A model generated the notes under the pieces. It searched no databases and was not told the origin of the DNA. It worked only from the letters and a program-made list of their open reading frames with translations. The translations under genes were made by a program, and so were the position numbers. This document shows positions 1 to 8,672 of a DNA stretch of 64,000 nt, piece after piece. Positions within the stretch are counted from its first letter, which is position 1; each line of letters starts with the position of its first letter. The stretch covers positions 124,001 to 188,000 of the forward strand of contig NZ_JAZDRH010000003.1 of the NCBI RefSeq assembly GCF_047470865.1, read 5' to 3'. This DNA is from JAZDRH01 sp047470865. GTDB lineage: Bacteria; Pseudomonadota; Gammaproteobacteria; Pseudomonadales; Pseudomonadaceae.

Positions 1-449
1 TCAAATTCTGGAACAACATCATTCCACCATTGAAAGCTAGCACGTAAGTTATCTTCTGTTACACCGCCATCAATATTGACTGACATTTCTAAAGTAGGGT
101 CTTTTTCGCCATCTAAGTAGGCTTGGCCGTATAGCATTTCAGAGTTCCAAGTATTCACTTGCTCTAAAGTAATATTGCCAGAAGCTGACCATGCGGATGA
201 AAACATTAAATCTGTGCAGTTTTTACCGTTTTGGCAGTTATGGAAAATGATGCTGTAATCTGTTTCGTTCATTCTGCCAGTAATCAGAGGATCACCCTCA
301 TCATCTGTAGATAATTCTGCTGTGCCAAATTCTTGCGCCATGGCTAAGATAGCTTTGGTATTGTTGTTATCAATTACCTGTGCAGCATACAGTGGAGTAG
401 CAAGCAGTAGGCTGCTCAGCGCAGCAGCGCCAACAAGTTGTTTAAGCAT
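1..449 (-). CDS. YbjN-domain secreted protein, C-terminus beyond window
   Basis: Partial gene; it starts at an ATG at 449 and remains open to the left edge, giving 149 visible codons. The first 22 residues (MLKQLVGAAALSS..LYAA) form a Sec signal peptide, so the protein is probably periplasmic. The mature part has the look of the YbjN family (putative sensory transduction regulator fold): an initial helix with a short beta-sheet, and the paired cysteines of HNCQNGKNC at about residues 70-78, followed by an aromatic-rich strand and a helix. YbjN-type proteins have no established biochemical activity. The gene lies downstream of ttrA on the same strand, separated by 200 bases and a hairpin, so it is probably a separate transcript. 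The family call comes from reading the protein, not from a search. Confidence 0.65.
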   Translation of the reverse strand, partial: MLKQLVGAAALSSLLLATPLYAAQVIDNNNTKAILAMAQEFGTAELSTDDEGDPLITGRMNETDYSIIFHNCQNGKNCTDLMFSSAWSASGNITLEQVNTWNSEMLYGQAYLDGEKDPTLEMSVNIDGGVTEDNLRASFQWWNDVVPEF

Positions 450-611
450 GGTATGTACTCGAAGGTTGTGGTGTTGGGCACTATAACAAATATAATGACG
501 TATTAGTTAGGCTTAGAATCACTAAAACAGCGAGTTTTCAGTAGTGAGCTTGATAAATAAAAAGACATACAAAAGGCAATGCTGTTAGAACCAGTCTGGC
601 TATTTAGATGA

Positions 612-640
612 CTAAGAGCAGCAGCAAGTACTGCTCTTAG
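612..640 (-). terminator. Hairpin after ttrA
   Basis: A perfect 10-base inverted repeat (CTAAGAGCAG at 612-621 and its complement at 631-640) begins 10 bases past the ttrA stop. The U-tract is poor on the minus strand, so it may be a weak or Rho-assisted terminator or an mRNA 3' end stabiliser. Confidence 0.5.
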
Positions 641-649
641 TGTGGTTAA

Positions 650-3600
650 TTAGCCTGTAACTTTTCGTACCTTTACAGGCAAGCCTTGCCGAATACTCGC
701 GCCGCTGACGTGCTCTAACCAAGTGGCGGGTACTTTACGTGTAGGATCTGCAAAGCCTAGATCATTGAGGTTAACGCCTGCACCTACCCAGTCGAGTGAA
801 GGTTTGGCTTGGCCATCAATAATATGTTGGCTAGCGCCCAATTCACGATGGCCAAAGCCATGCTCAATACCTATAGCACCACGTTTAACGCCCTCATTGA
901 TGAGCGCCATGCCTAATACCTTTCCGCCAGGGCTTTCAATTTCAATGATATCGCCATGGGCAACGCCAAAGGCTTTAGCATCTTCCGTATGCAGTAGCAC
1001 AGGGTTGTAGGGCTTAATCATTCGTAAGCGTTCTAAACCAATGGCATAGGAGTTCATGAGATTAGACTTAAAGGAGAATGCTAATAGCGGCCATTCGTCT
1101 TGCGTGTAAATTTCACGCATAGGCGTACCATCATAAAAACGTGCTTCTTGAAACTGAGGATGACCGACATAACGCTTGCCAGTAAGGCTATCTATAGCAG
1201 TACCAAGCTCTTCGTTATACAAGCACATAGGTTTTAGCCAAGCATGTTTATGTAATCCGTCCTTAAAGGCTTGATCATAGTCCTCAAAGCGCCCGCCTCG
1301 GCTATACATATAAGTAACTGGGCCGCGTTCCTCCGCTTTTAACGTGCGTTCAATCATAGGTAGTAAACGCTCTACGCTGCCGTATTTTATATCTTCGGCA
1401 TGAGCGATAGGTAATGGTTTGCCTTGGAAGGCCACGTTAGCGGCGGCGCGTAGATAGAAATCTTCTGCGCGGTTAAGCGGGTGCAAATTACCTTGTGCGT
1501 CTGGAATGGCATTTTCGCCAAACCCTGGCAAGTTTAAACGCTTGGCCACGGCAATTAAGAAAGCGTCCATTGTGACAGGTTCGCCTTCCGCTGTTTTTTG
1601 CTGGCGCGGTTCAACTACAGGCCAGCAAGCCGTTGTTGTTTTGGTGTTGGTACCGCCCCATGAACCGGTAAAACCCCATACTTCGTACATAACAGAGTCA
1701 GGCACTAAGTAGTCAGCATAGCGATTAGTTTCATTAATGAAACCATCGATACCAATAAATAAGTTAATTTTGCTCGGATCTTTAAAATCATCGCCAATTA
1801 GGTTATTTAAGCCCGCTTGCCCATAAAGCGGGTTAGCCATGCTGCTGATAACAGCCTTTAAGTGATAGGGATAACCATTGATGCCTGATGATAAGTGCTC
1901 AGTCACTAAAGGCGGTGCTAGTGGACGCCATGGGCCATCGGCAGGATAAGGATTTTGCCCTGCTTCTTTCTTGCGTTTGAACTCCGAAGACTTGGCATAC
2001 GGAAATTTTGAACGTGATAAAAATACGCCCTTGGGTGTACGCATGTTCGGAAAGCTGGCCATGTCATAGCGAGGGCCAGCGCCAACGCCATTAAATTGCC
2101 CGCCATCTTTAATAGCGCCGCCGCGACGGTTAAAGCTACCCGCTAAAATATTGAGAGACGCAATGCCAAATGATGCATAAACGCCAGTGGCTGACATCAT
2201 ACCGCCATGGCAATCAGCCACTGACTGACGACCATGTTGCGCAAATTTAGCCGCAATAGCTTCAATGGTTTTTACATTGACACCGCAATTATCGGCATAG
2301 TGTTGCATGCTAAATTCATTGGCGGCACGACGTAGCTTACTTAAGCTGCTGCTGACAATAACGGGTGAGCCATCGGCCAAGGTGACGCTTTGTTGGTCAA
2401 CAAATAACTGTGCTTGATCAAGGCTAGTGCTGGCAACCAGCTGGTTGTTTAGGTCAAATACCATAGGCACATCGTCTTCTGCGCCGGCTTGGCTTAGACC
2501 TAAATCAGAGCGGCGTAAGAAAAATCCTGCCCGAGGATGGCTATCGGTTTCAATAACCAAATGTGTTGCATTGGTGTGGCCTGCTTCTTTAGCAGCAAGC
2601 GCAGCTTGGGCGGATGGGATGCTCAGGTATTCAGCCGCGTAAGCCTCATGCTTGAACAGCCATTGAATAATTGCCATGACAAAGGCGCTGTCAGTCCCTG
2701 GTAAGATAGGCACCCAGTTGTTACGCTCCTTAGCGGCATGTGAAGCAGTAGCTGTAAGGGCTGGGTCAACAATCACATATTCTAATTGGCCTAACGAGCG
2801 CGCTTCGGCTAACAATCGTCCTTGGCGCTTAAAGGGATTGCCAGCTTGGCTAGGAGCTGTACCTATAAAAAGAGCAAAACGGGTGTGCGTATAGTCAGGT
2901 TTAGCGTGGGCATTCTTGTCGATATCATTCATCGCTGCGCCGTAACCAAGACGGAAAGCCAAACCACAATAAGGGCCATGTGCACCAAAGTTGCGTGTGC
3001 CAAAGCTGTTGAATGCAAAGCGCTTGAGGATAGCGGTGCGTCCATAGTCAGTGGCATCCATAACTAGTAGCTGATTAGCAATAGGGCCGTATTCAGGGTT
3101 TTTCGGGTCGATTAATGTATCGTGATCACATAACTCAGCTAAGCCTTGCACATGGCCTTCGCCAAATAGATCGCCACCGTCACAAACTTCTTGAACGAGC
3201 TGCTCAAAGCTGATTTTTTGCCATTGTCGTTCACCACGTTTGCCAACGCGCTTTAAGCAGTGAGTTAGACGAAACGGACTGGTAATTTGCGCCATCATGG
3301 CGTTACCACGGGCGCAGGCTGTTGAGCGACCTGCAAGCCCTTGCTCTTGGTAGGCACTAACACTTTTTAAGGCGTCAAGAACAGGAGTTTGCTCGGGCAA
3401 ATGCGGATCACCTGAGAGCGGATGATAAGGGTTGCCAGCCACGCGCAAAACATCATCTGTTTTGTTATCAATACGCACTCGCACACCGCATAAGGTAGTG
3501 CAGCCGTAACATACAGTAAAAGCTGTACGCTGGTTGGGATTAAGCGTTAGCTCACCTGTTTTTGGGTTAATGCTGTACTCAGGCTCTAAGGAGTTGCCAT

Positions 3601-3745
3601 TGATGCGGTCTTTAGGGATTTCGCCTGATGAGCCTGAAATACCTTTTGCCATTTTGCTTAAAACATCAGAATAGCCGGCAGCAAAGGTAGCTACGCCACC
3701 CGCAGCAATAGTGCCTTTTAATAGATTACGACGGGATTTATCCAT
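650..3745 (-). CDS. ttrA: Tetrathionate reductase catalytic subunit A
   Basis: This is the molybdopterin catalytic subunit that reduces tetrathionate to thiosulfate in the periplasm during anaerobic respiration. The 1031-residue length fits TtrA (about 1020 in Salmonella). The N-terminus carries a twin-arginine signal (SRRNLLKG at 4-11). A [4Fe-4S] site is formed by C79, C82, C86 and C144, and C260 in AHGPYCGLAF is the likely molybdenum ligand. The stretches GGDLFGEGHV, IGIEHGFGHRE and LNDLGFADPTR match what I remember of Salmonella TtrA closely, which sets it apart from other DMSO-reductase family members. It is the last gene of ttrB-ttrC-ttrA and overlaps ttrC by 8 bases, so translation is probably coupled. 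No ttrRS sensor pair lies in the window. Confidence 0.93.
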   Translation of the reverse strand: MDKSRRNLLKGTIAAGGVATFAAGYSDVLSKMAKGISGSSGEIPKDRINGNSLEPEYSINPKTGELTLNPNQRTAFTVCYGCTTLCGVRVRIDNKTDDVLRVAGNPYHPLSGDPHLPEQTPVLDALKSVSAYQEQGLAGRSTACARGNAMMAQITSPFRLTHCLKRVGKRGERQWQKISFEQLVQEVCDGGDLFGEGHVQGLAELCDHDTLIDPKNPEYGPIANQLLVMDATDYGRTAILKRFAFNSFGTRNFGAHGPYCGLAFRLGYGAAMNDIDKNAHAKPDYTHTRFALFIGTAPSQAGNPFKRQGRLLAEARSLGQLEYVIVDPALTATASHAAKERNNWVPILPGTDSAFVMAIIQWLFKHEAYAAEYLSIPSAQAALAAKEAGHTNATHLVIETDSHPRAGFFLRRSDLGLSQAGAEDDVPMVFDLNNQLVASTSLDQAQLFVDQQSVTLADGSPVIVSSSLSKLRRAANEFSMQHYADNCGVNVKTIEAIAAKFAQHGRQSVADCHGGMMSATGVYASFGIASLNILAGSFNRRGGAIKDGGQFNGVGAGPRYDMASFPNMRTPKGVFLSRSKFPYAKSSEFKRKKEAGQNPYPADGPWRPLAPPLVTEHLSSGINGYPYHLKAVISSMANPLYGQAGLNNLIGDDFKDPSKINLFIGIDGFINETNRYADYLVPDSVMYEVWGFTGSWGGTNTKTTTACWPVVEPRQQKTAEGEPVTMDAFLIAVAKRLNLPGFGENAIPDAQGNLHPLNRAEDFYLRAAANVAFQGKPLPIAHAEDIKYGSVERLLPMIERTLKAEERGPVTYMYSRGGRFEDYDQAFKDGLHKHAWLKPMCLYNEELGTAIDSLTGKRYVGHPQFQEARFYDGTPMREIYTQDEWPLLAFSFKSNLMNSYAIGLERLRMIKPYNPVLLHTEDAKAFGVAHGDIIEIESPGGKVLGMALINEGVKRGAIGIEHGFGHRELGASQHIIDGQAKPSLDWVGAGVNLNDLGFADPTRKVPATWLEHVSGASIRQGLPVKVRKVTG

Positions 3746-4877
3746 GGCTTGGTACTCCTGTTACTACGGCGGGCGAAGGGTTGACGGGTTTAGGCTCGCC
3801 GCGCCAAGGAATAAACATATCAATAAGTAAAATAAGTGCGATCCATAAGCCAAAGGTGCCAATAATTCCGAGCAAACCAGAAGGGCCTAATGCCAGCACA
3901 TAATCATTAAAACCAGCGGTATTACGGCCAATAGTTTGTACATCCATTAGTACTGTCCAACGGAACATCCAAGTCACATGCAAGGCCAGTAAACCTAATA
4001 GCCATGAGTAACCTTGAAGACGATAATTGCGGCGTAAGAACCATGCAGTGAGCATAGTGAGGCCGCCAGCGGTTAAGCCCCAGAATGCGGTTTCGCGCCA
4101 AATAGAGTTATTCTGCACGGCTTTCAAGGCCACAGTAACTGATGGGTTGATTTGGTTAATGCCATCGGTGTACCAAGTCAGGGCGATGATCGCGCAAAGT
4201 ACGCAAAATGCCATAATGACCGTGAGCATTTGCTTGTTCACCACTGAACGTTGCATGCCAGAAAAACGATTCAGTACGAGGATTAAGCCGCAGGCGCCTA
4301 ACATGCCAGTGGTAACAAACATCGGTGGCAACCAGGGCGTGTGCCATAAAGGACGACCTTTAACAACAGCAATTTCCATCCCTGTATAAAGTGCCATGCC
4401 GAGTGACCAAAGAATGGCGCAGAGTGCAAAGAAAGGAACGAGCCAAGCCGGTGTTTTCCATTGGCCAAGTGAAAGCAGGCGACCTAACCAACCCGCAAAA
4501 CCTTGCTGTTGGCCTTGCAGTTGTAGGCTTGGACGCCAAAAAGCCCAGCCAAGTGCCATAATGCTGGCGAAGTACAGTGGCAAAATGAGGCTGCCTAGGT
4601 TCATCCATGACCATGGTGTTGGATAGGCATAGAAGTGCCAGAATCTCAGTGGTTGGTGCAAGTCAGCCAGCAAAGCGATAGGTGCAACGATGGCTGTAGA
4701 AAAGCAGACAAGCATGCCTAATCGGGTTGTCGCTTCCCAGTTTTTCTTGCCAAATAAACCTGGCAAGCTGAGCCATAGGCTGGTATAGGAAATGGCAGCA
4801 AGAAAGAAATATTGCACAGCCCAAGGATACCAAGCGATGCCATAGCGAGGCGCGAGAACTTCAGTGACCAAACTCAT
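3738..4877 (-). CDS. ttrC: Tetrathionate reductase membrane subunit C (NrfD family)
   Basis: Integral membrane quinol-oxidising subunit that anchors TtrA and TtrB and passes electrons to TtrB. The 379 residues are largely hydrophobic, with about nine predicted membrane helices, as in the NrfD/PsrC family. The conserved early stretch with a Trp-rich helix and a Tyr-Pro-Trp (YPTPWSW near residue 85) is typical of this family. It is somewhat longer than Salmonella TtrC (about 340). It overlaps ttrB by 17 bases and ttrA by 8 bases, so the three genes form a tightly coupled operon. Sequence identity in this family is low; the subunit assignment rests mainly on its position between clear ttrB and ttrA genes. 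Confidence 0.88.
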   Translation of the reverse strand: MSLVTEVLAPRYGIAWYPWAVQYFFLAAISYTSLWLSLPGLFGKKNWEATTRLGMLVCFSTAIVAPIALLADLHQPLRFWHFYAYPTPWSWMNLGSLILPLYFASIMALGWAFWRPSLQLQGQQQGFAGWLGRLLSLGQWKTPAWLVPFFALCAILWSLGMALYTGMEIAVVKGRPLWHTPWLPPMFVTTGMLGACGLILVLNRFSGMQRSVVNKQMLTVIMAFCVLCAIIALTWYTDGINQINPSVTVALKAVQNNSIWRETAFWGLTAGGLTMLTAWFLRRNYRLQGYSWLLGLLALHVTWMFRWTVLMDVQTIGRNTAGFNDYVLALGPSGLLGIIGTFGLWIALILLIDMFIPWRGEPKPVNPSPAVVTGVPSHG

Positions 4878-5637
4878 AGCCTATCTCCTTGCCTTGTTGA
4901 TCTAACACTTCCCAAATAGCTGCAGTGGCCTCTGGACGTTGGGTGAACTGCTCATCCATACCCAAATAAAACACTTGAGGTAAGGTATTTTTATCTGGCT
5001 GTAGAACCATTAGTTGATCATGGTGTTCACGCAGTATTTGGCTGATTTGGCTATTAGGATCACGCATATCACCAATAATACGAGCGCCCCCTACACAGGA
5101 CTCGACGCAGGCAGGTAATAAGTTCGCCTCTAAACGGTGTGCGCAGAAGGTACATTTATCCGCTGTTTGTGTTTTTTCATTGATAAAACGTGCATCGTAA
5201 GGGCAAGCGTTAACACAATAAGCGCAACCTACACAGCGCGTATTATCCACAACAACAATGCCGTCTTCACGCTGGAAAGTAGCTTGCACAGGGCAAACAG
5301 GTACGCAAGGAGGATTTTCACAATGATTGCACAAGCGAGGCAGCATAAAGGTGGCTGAGGCGCCTGTTAACTCATCTTCTACTTCGTATTGAGACACTAT
5401 GGTACGAAAGTTACCCAGTGGTGCTTGATTTTCGATATGGCAAGATACTGTGCAAGCTTGACAGCCAATACAGCGTCTAAGATCAATGACCATGCCATAA
5501 CGCTTACTTGGATCACCTTCTCTACGTGGAGGCTGGTCGTTTATCCCTGCATGTGCAAGACCAGATAGCGGGATTAATGCCGCTCCTGCAGTGAGTTTAG
5601 CAATTTGTCCAAGTAAGGATCGTCTTAATAAATCCAC
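4861..5637 (-). CDS. ttrB: Tetrathionate reductase iron-sulfur subunit B
   Basis: Electron-transfer subunit with four [4Fe-4S] clusters that links the membrane subunit TtrC to TtrA. The 258 residues begin with a Tat-like leader (RRSLLGQ at 5-11, hydrophobic to about 30). The cysteine motifs follow in order: CIGCQACTVSC starting at C56, CNHCENPPCVPVC, CVGCAYCVNAC, and CTFC with the later CVESC. The stretch around PVCPVQATFQREDGIVVVD is essentially the same as the Salmonella TtrB sequence I remember. It is the first gene of the operon and is preceded by an FNR/ANR-like site about 70 bases upstream of its start. Confidence 0.93.
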   Translation of the reverse strand: MDLLRRSLLGQIAKLTAGAALIPLSGLAHAGINDQPPRREGDPSKRYGMVIDLRRCIGCQACTVSCHIENQAPLGNFRTIVSQYEVEDELTGASATFMLPRLCNHCENPPCVPVCPVQATFQREDGIVVVDNTRCVGCAYCVNACPYDARFINEKTQTADKCTFCAHRLEANLLPACVESCVGGARIIGDMRDPNSQISQILREHHDQLMVLQPDKNTLPQVFYLGMDEQFTQRPEATAAIWEVLDQQGKEIGYEFGH

Positions 5638-5700
5638 GGCGATTCCTCAGGCTATTTTGTTATTTATTAATTCATATTACTTATAAGCGCTAAAATTGAC

Positions 5701-5714
5701 CTGATAAAAATCAA
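5701..5714. promoter_or_regulatory. FNR/ANR-like box upstream of ttrB
   Basis: CTGATAAAAATCAA matches the FNR/ANR consensus TTGAT-N4-ATCAA at nine of ten positions. Its centre lies about 70 bases from the ttrB ATG, so a transcript starting about 41 bases downstream would leave a 30-base leader, the usual class II activator geometry. This fits anaerobic induction of a tetrathionate reductase. Binding is inferred. Confidence 0.65.
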
Positions 5715-5768
5715 GGGAATAAGCCGATGGTTTTATATTTCGATATATAATAAAAAATATAGCGCAGG

Positions 5769-5803
5769 CTAATTCAAGCAAATCAAAAATTTACTTGAAT
5801 TAG
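5769..5803 (-). terminator. Hairpin between trkH and the ttr promoter
   Basis: A 10-base inverted repeat (CTAATTCAAG at 5769-5778 and complement 5794-5803) lies just upstream of the trkH stop in + coordinates order; that is, it sits between ttrB's upstream region and trkH's end. Because trkH (5817-7268) reads on the minus strand, the hairpin follows its stop and is followed by a T-rich stretch, which fits a trkH terminator. Confidence 0.55.
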
Positions 5804-5816
5804 GTAAGAAGGTAGA

Positions 5817-7268
5817 TTAATAGCGCCAGAAGGCAGGGGAAATAAGTACTAACAATGAAAAGACTTCAAGACGGCCCAGCACCATAGCAAAGCTTAAAAT
5901 ATACTTAGCGCTGTCAGGCAGGCTACTAAAGTTGGCCGTGGCATCACCAAAAGCCGGACCTAGGTTATTCATGCAAGAAGCTAAGGTAGAAAAGGCCGTA
6001 ATCGGATCTAAACCACAGGCTAATAATGCGAGCATTAGGGTAAAGAAAGCTCCCATGTAAATGGCACAGAATCCCCAAATAGATTCCATAACTCGGTCAG
6101 AAACTTTGTGCTTACCCAACTTGATAGTGAATACGCCATTAGGGTGCAGTAAGCGTGCAATTTCACGCTGTCCTTGGCGAAACACTAACATGACCCGCAT
6201 TACTTTCATGCCACCACCGGTTGAGCCAGCACAGGCACCAATAAAAACGCTAAAGAGTAACAAGTAGGGTACAAAGGTTGGCCAAGTGCTGAAATCAGCA
6301 ATACCAAAGCCTGTGGTAGTGGCCACTGAAACTACTTGGAAGAGCGCATAACGAATAGAGTCAATTGGCGACTCATAAGTGCTATAAAGCATTAGCATGC
6401 CAGCGCAAATTAAAAACAACGTACCTAGGATTTTTAGATACGCCATACATTCAGCATCTTCCCAATAATGTTTTAGTGAATAGGTGCGTAAGGCTAAGAA
6501 GTGTAAGGCAAAGTTAATGCCTGAAATGGCCATAAAGAAAATACAGATGAGCTCGATCATTGGGCTATTAAAAAAGCCAATGCTGGCGTCATGGGTGGAG
6601 AAGCCACCGATAGCAATGGTAGAGAAACTATGCCCAATGGCATCAAATAACGACATGCCTGCTGCCCAGTAAGCAAGGGCACAAATTAGAGTAAGACCGC
6701 AGTAAATAACCCAAAGTGTTTTGGCTGTATCAGCAATACGAGGGGCAATTTTCTTATCTTTTAATGGTCCTGGAATTTCAGTGCGATAAAGCTGCATGCC
6801 GCCTACACCAAGCATCGGCATAATAGCTACGGCCAATACCACAATACCCATACCACCTAACCATTGAAGTTGCTGGCGATAGTACAGAATCGAATGGGGC
6901 ATGTTGTCTAGCCCTGTTAACACGGTAGCGCCTGTGGTGCTTAAGCCTGAGAAAGCTTCAAAGATTGAATCAGTGAAACTCATGGCAGGCACATCAGAGA
7001 GAATAAAAGGAACTGCCCCGAAGGCGCCTAATACTGTCCAGAAAAGTGCAGTAATCAAATAGCCATCACGAATACGCATGTCAGCACGAACCTTGCGCAC
7101 TGGTAGCCAAATGCAAAAACCCGTGATTAGCGTAATGCTAAAGGAGGCAAGAAATACGCTCCATAAGCCTTCATCGTAATAGATGTCAATCAGCAAGGGC
7201 GGTACATGGCTCAAGCTGAGTATCATTAATAAAATGCCAAGTACGCGGCAAACAGCACTAAAATGCAT
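5817..7268 (-). CDS. trkH: Trk potassium uptake membrane subunit TrkH
   Basis: K+-translocating membrane subunit of the Trk system, working with the NAD(H)-binding regulator TrkA. The 483-residue length is normal for the family, with four repeated membrane-P-loop-membrane units. The selectivity-filter segments can be seen as ...LSTTGATVL, ...IGGFSTHD, ...TTTGFGIAD and a late ...NNLGPAFG. It lies 30 bases downstream of trkA on the same strand. In P. aeruginosa trkH and trkA are in different places, so direct adjacency is a minor difference from that species. The gene is intact, with no oddities seen. Confidence 0.93.
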   Translation of the reverse strand: MHFSAVCRVLGILLMILSLSHVPPLLIDIYYDEGLWSVFLASFSITLITGFCIWLPVRKVRADMRIRDGYLITALFWTVLGAFGAVPFILSDVPAMSFTDSIFEAFSGLSTTGATVLTGLDNMPHSILYYRQQLQWLGGMGIVVLAVAIMPMLGVGGMQLYRTEIPGPLKDKKIAPRIADTAKTLWVIYCGLTLICALAYWAAGMSLFDAIGHSFSTIAIGGFSTHDASIGFFNSPMIELICIFFMAISGINFALHFLALRTYSLKHYWEDAECMAYLKILGTLFLICAGMLMLYSTYESPIDSIRYALFQVVSVATTTGFGIADFSTWPTFVPYLLLFSVFIGACAGSTGGGMKVMRVMLVFRQGQREIARLLHPNGVFTIKLGKHKVSDRVMESIWGFCAIYMGAFFTLMLALLACGLDPITAFSTLASCMNNLGPAFGDATANFSSLPDSAKYILSFAMVLGRLEVFSLLVLISPAFWRY

Positions 7269-7298
7269 GGTTAGTATCCCGCTTGTAATAACAAGCGA

Positions 7299-8672
7299 TT
7301 AGAAAAAAGTTAATCCTGGTTGGAAAAGGCGCTCAACATCACGAATATGTTTTTTATCCACCACAAATAAAATAACGTGATCTTCGGCTTCTATCACCAC
7401 ATCATTATCGCCAATAAACACTTCTTCGCCACGCACTACCGCGCCTATGGTGGTGCCAGCAGGGAGATGCACGTCACGAATTTTGCGACCAATGACTTTG
7501 CTTGATTTTTTGTCGCCATGAGCCACAGCTTCAATGGCTTCAGCCGCTCCGCGTCGTAGTGAGTGCACGCTCACAATATCGCCCCGGCGCACATGCGCAA
7601 GCAGCGTGCCTAAGGTGGCTAGTTGAGGGCTAATCGCAATATCTATAGCGCCACTTTGCACAAGATCAACATAGGCTGGATTGTTAATAATGGTCATTAC
7701 CTTGCGCGCACCAAGGCGTTTAGCAAGCAGTGATGCCATAATATTGGCTTCATCGTCGTTAGTTAATGCAAGGAAGATGTCAGCCTCATCAATATTTTCT
7801 TCTACTAACAAATCACGATCTGATGCACTACCATGCAAGACGACTGTTGAATCTAGCGTGTCTGATAGGTATTGGCAGCGCTCAGGGTCGATTTCAATAA
7901 TCTTAACCTGATACAGACTTTCAATGGTTTCGGCTAAGCGTTCGCCGATATGTCCACCGCCTGCAATAATAATTTTACGATAACTATCATCAACACGGCG
8001 CAGCTCGCTAATCATGGAGCGAATATGAGTACGTGGCGCAATAAAAAAGACTTCATCATCCACTTCAATGATGGTGTCACCCGTCGGAAAAATAGGGCGG
8101 TCACGGCGGAAAATAGCGGCAACACGGCTATTTACATTGGGCATGTGCTTATGCAATTGGCGTAGTTCTTGGCCTACTAAAGGGCCGCCATAGTAGGCGC
8201 GAACGCACACTAACTGTACTTTACCACTGGCAAAATCCAGCACCTGTAGTGCGTTAGGGTATTCAATTAAGCGCTTGATGTAATTAGTAACAGCCTGTTC
8301 AGGACTGATCAGTACATCAATGGGAAAAGCTTCAGGGCTAAATAATTCAGTGCGGGTTAAATAAGCTGATTCACGCACGCGGGCAATTTTTGTTGGCGTG
8401 CGAAATAGGGTATGAGCAATTTGGCAGGCGACCATATTGGTTTCATCGCTGTTGGTCACTGCCACTAGCATATCCGCATCATCTGCGCCTGCTTGACGTA
8501 AAATTGTAGGGAAGGAACAAGGACCATGCACAGTGCCAATATCCAAGCGGTCACCTAAGTCACGTAAGCGTTCACCATCAATATCAATCACAGTAATATC
8601 ATTGGCTTCACTAGCAAGATGTTCTGCAAGCGAGCCACCTACTTGGCCAGCTCCCAAGATAATAATCTTCAT
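7299..8672 (-). CDS. trkA: Trk potassium uptake regulatory protein TrkA
   Basis: Cytoplasmic peripheral subunit that gates TrkH in response to nucleotides. The 457 residues hold two RCK units. The first begins MKIIILGAGQVGGSLAE with a GxGxxG NAD-binding turn and an acidic D at the end of the second strand (TVIDID). The second starts near residue 232 with IIIAGGGHIGERLAE. Each is followed by a TrkA-C domain. The start overlaps the rsmB stop by 4 bases (ATGA type), as in the Pseudomonas fmt-rsmB-trkA order, so it is probably co-translated with rsmB. Confidence 0.95.
   Translation of the reverse strand: MKIIILGAGQVGGSLAEHLASEANDITVIDIDGERLRDLGDRLDIGTVHGPCSFPTILRQAGADDADMLVAVTNSDETNMVACQIAHTLFRTPTKIARVRESAYLTRTELFSPEAFPIDVLISPEQAVTNYIKRLIEYPNALQVLDFASGKVQLVCVRAYYGGPLVGQELRQLHKHMPNVNSRVAAIFRRDRPIFPTGDTIIEVDDEVFFIAPRTHIRSMISELRRVDDSYRKIIIAGGGHIGERLAETIESLYQVKIIEIDPERCQYLSDTLDSTVVLHGSASDRDLLVEENIDEADIFLALTNDDEANIMASLLAKRLGARKVMTIINNPAYVDLVQSGAIDIAISPQLATLGTLLAHVRRGDIVSVHSLRRGAAEAIEAVAHGDKKSSKVIGRKIRDVHLPAGTTIGAVVRGEEVFIGDNDVVIEAEDHVILFVVDKKHIRDVERLFQPGLTFF

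Noticed and set aside
4027..4389. 120-residue plus-strand frame within ttrC
   Set aside because: Shadow of a well-supported membrane subunit gene; no recognisable domain or start signal.
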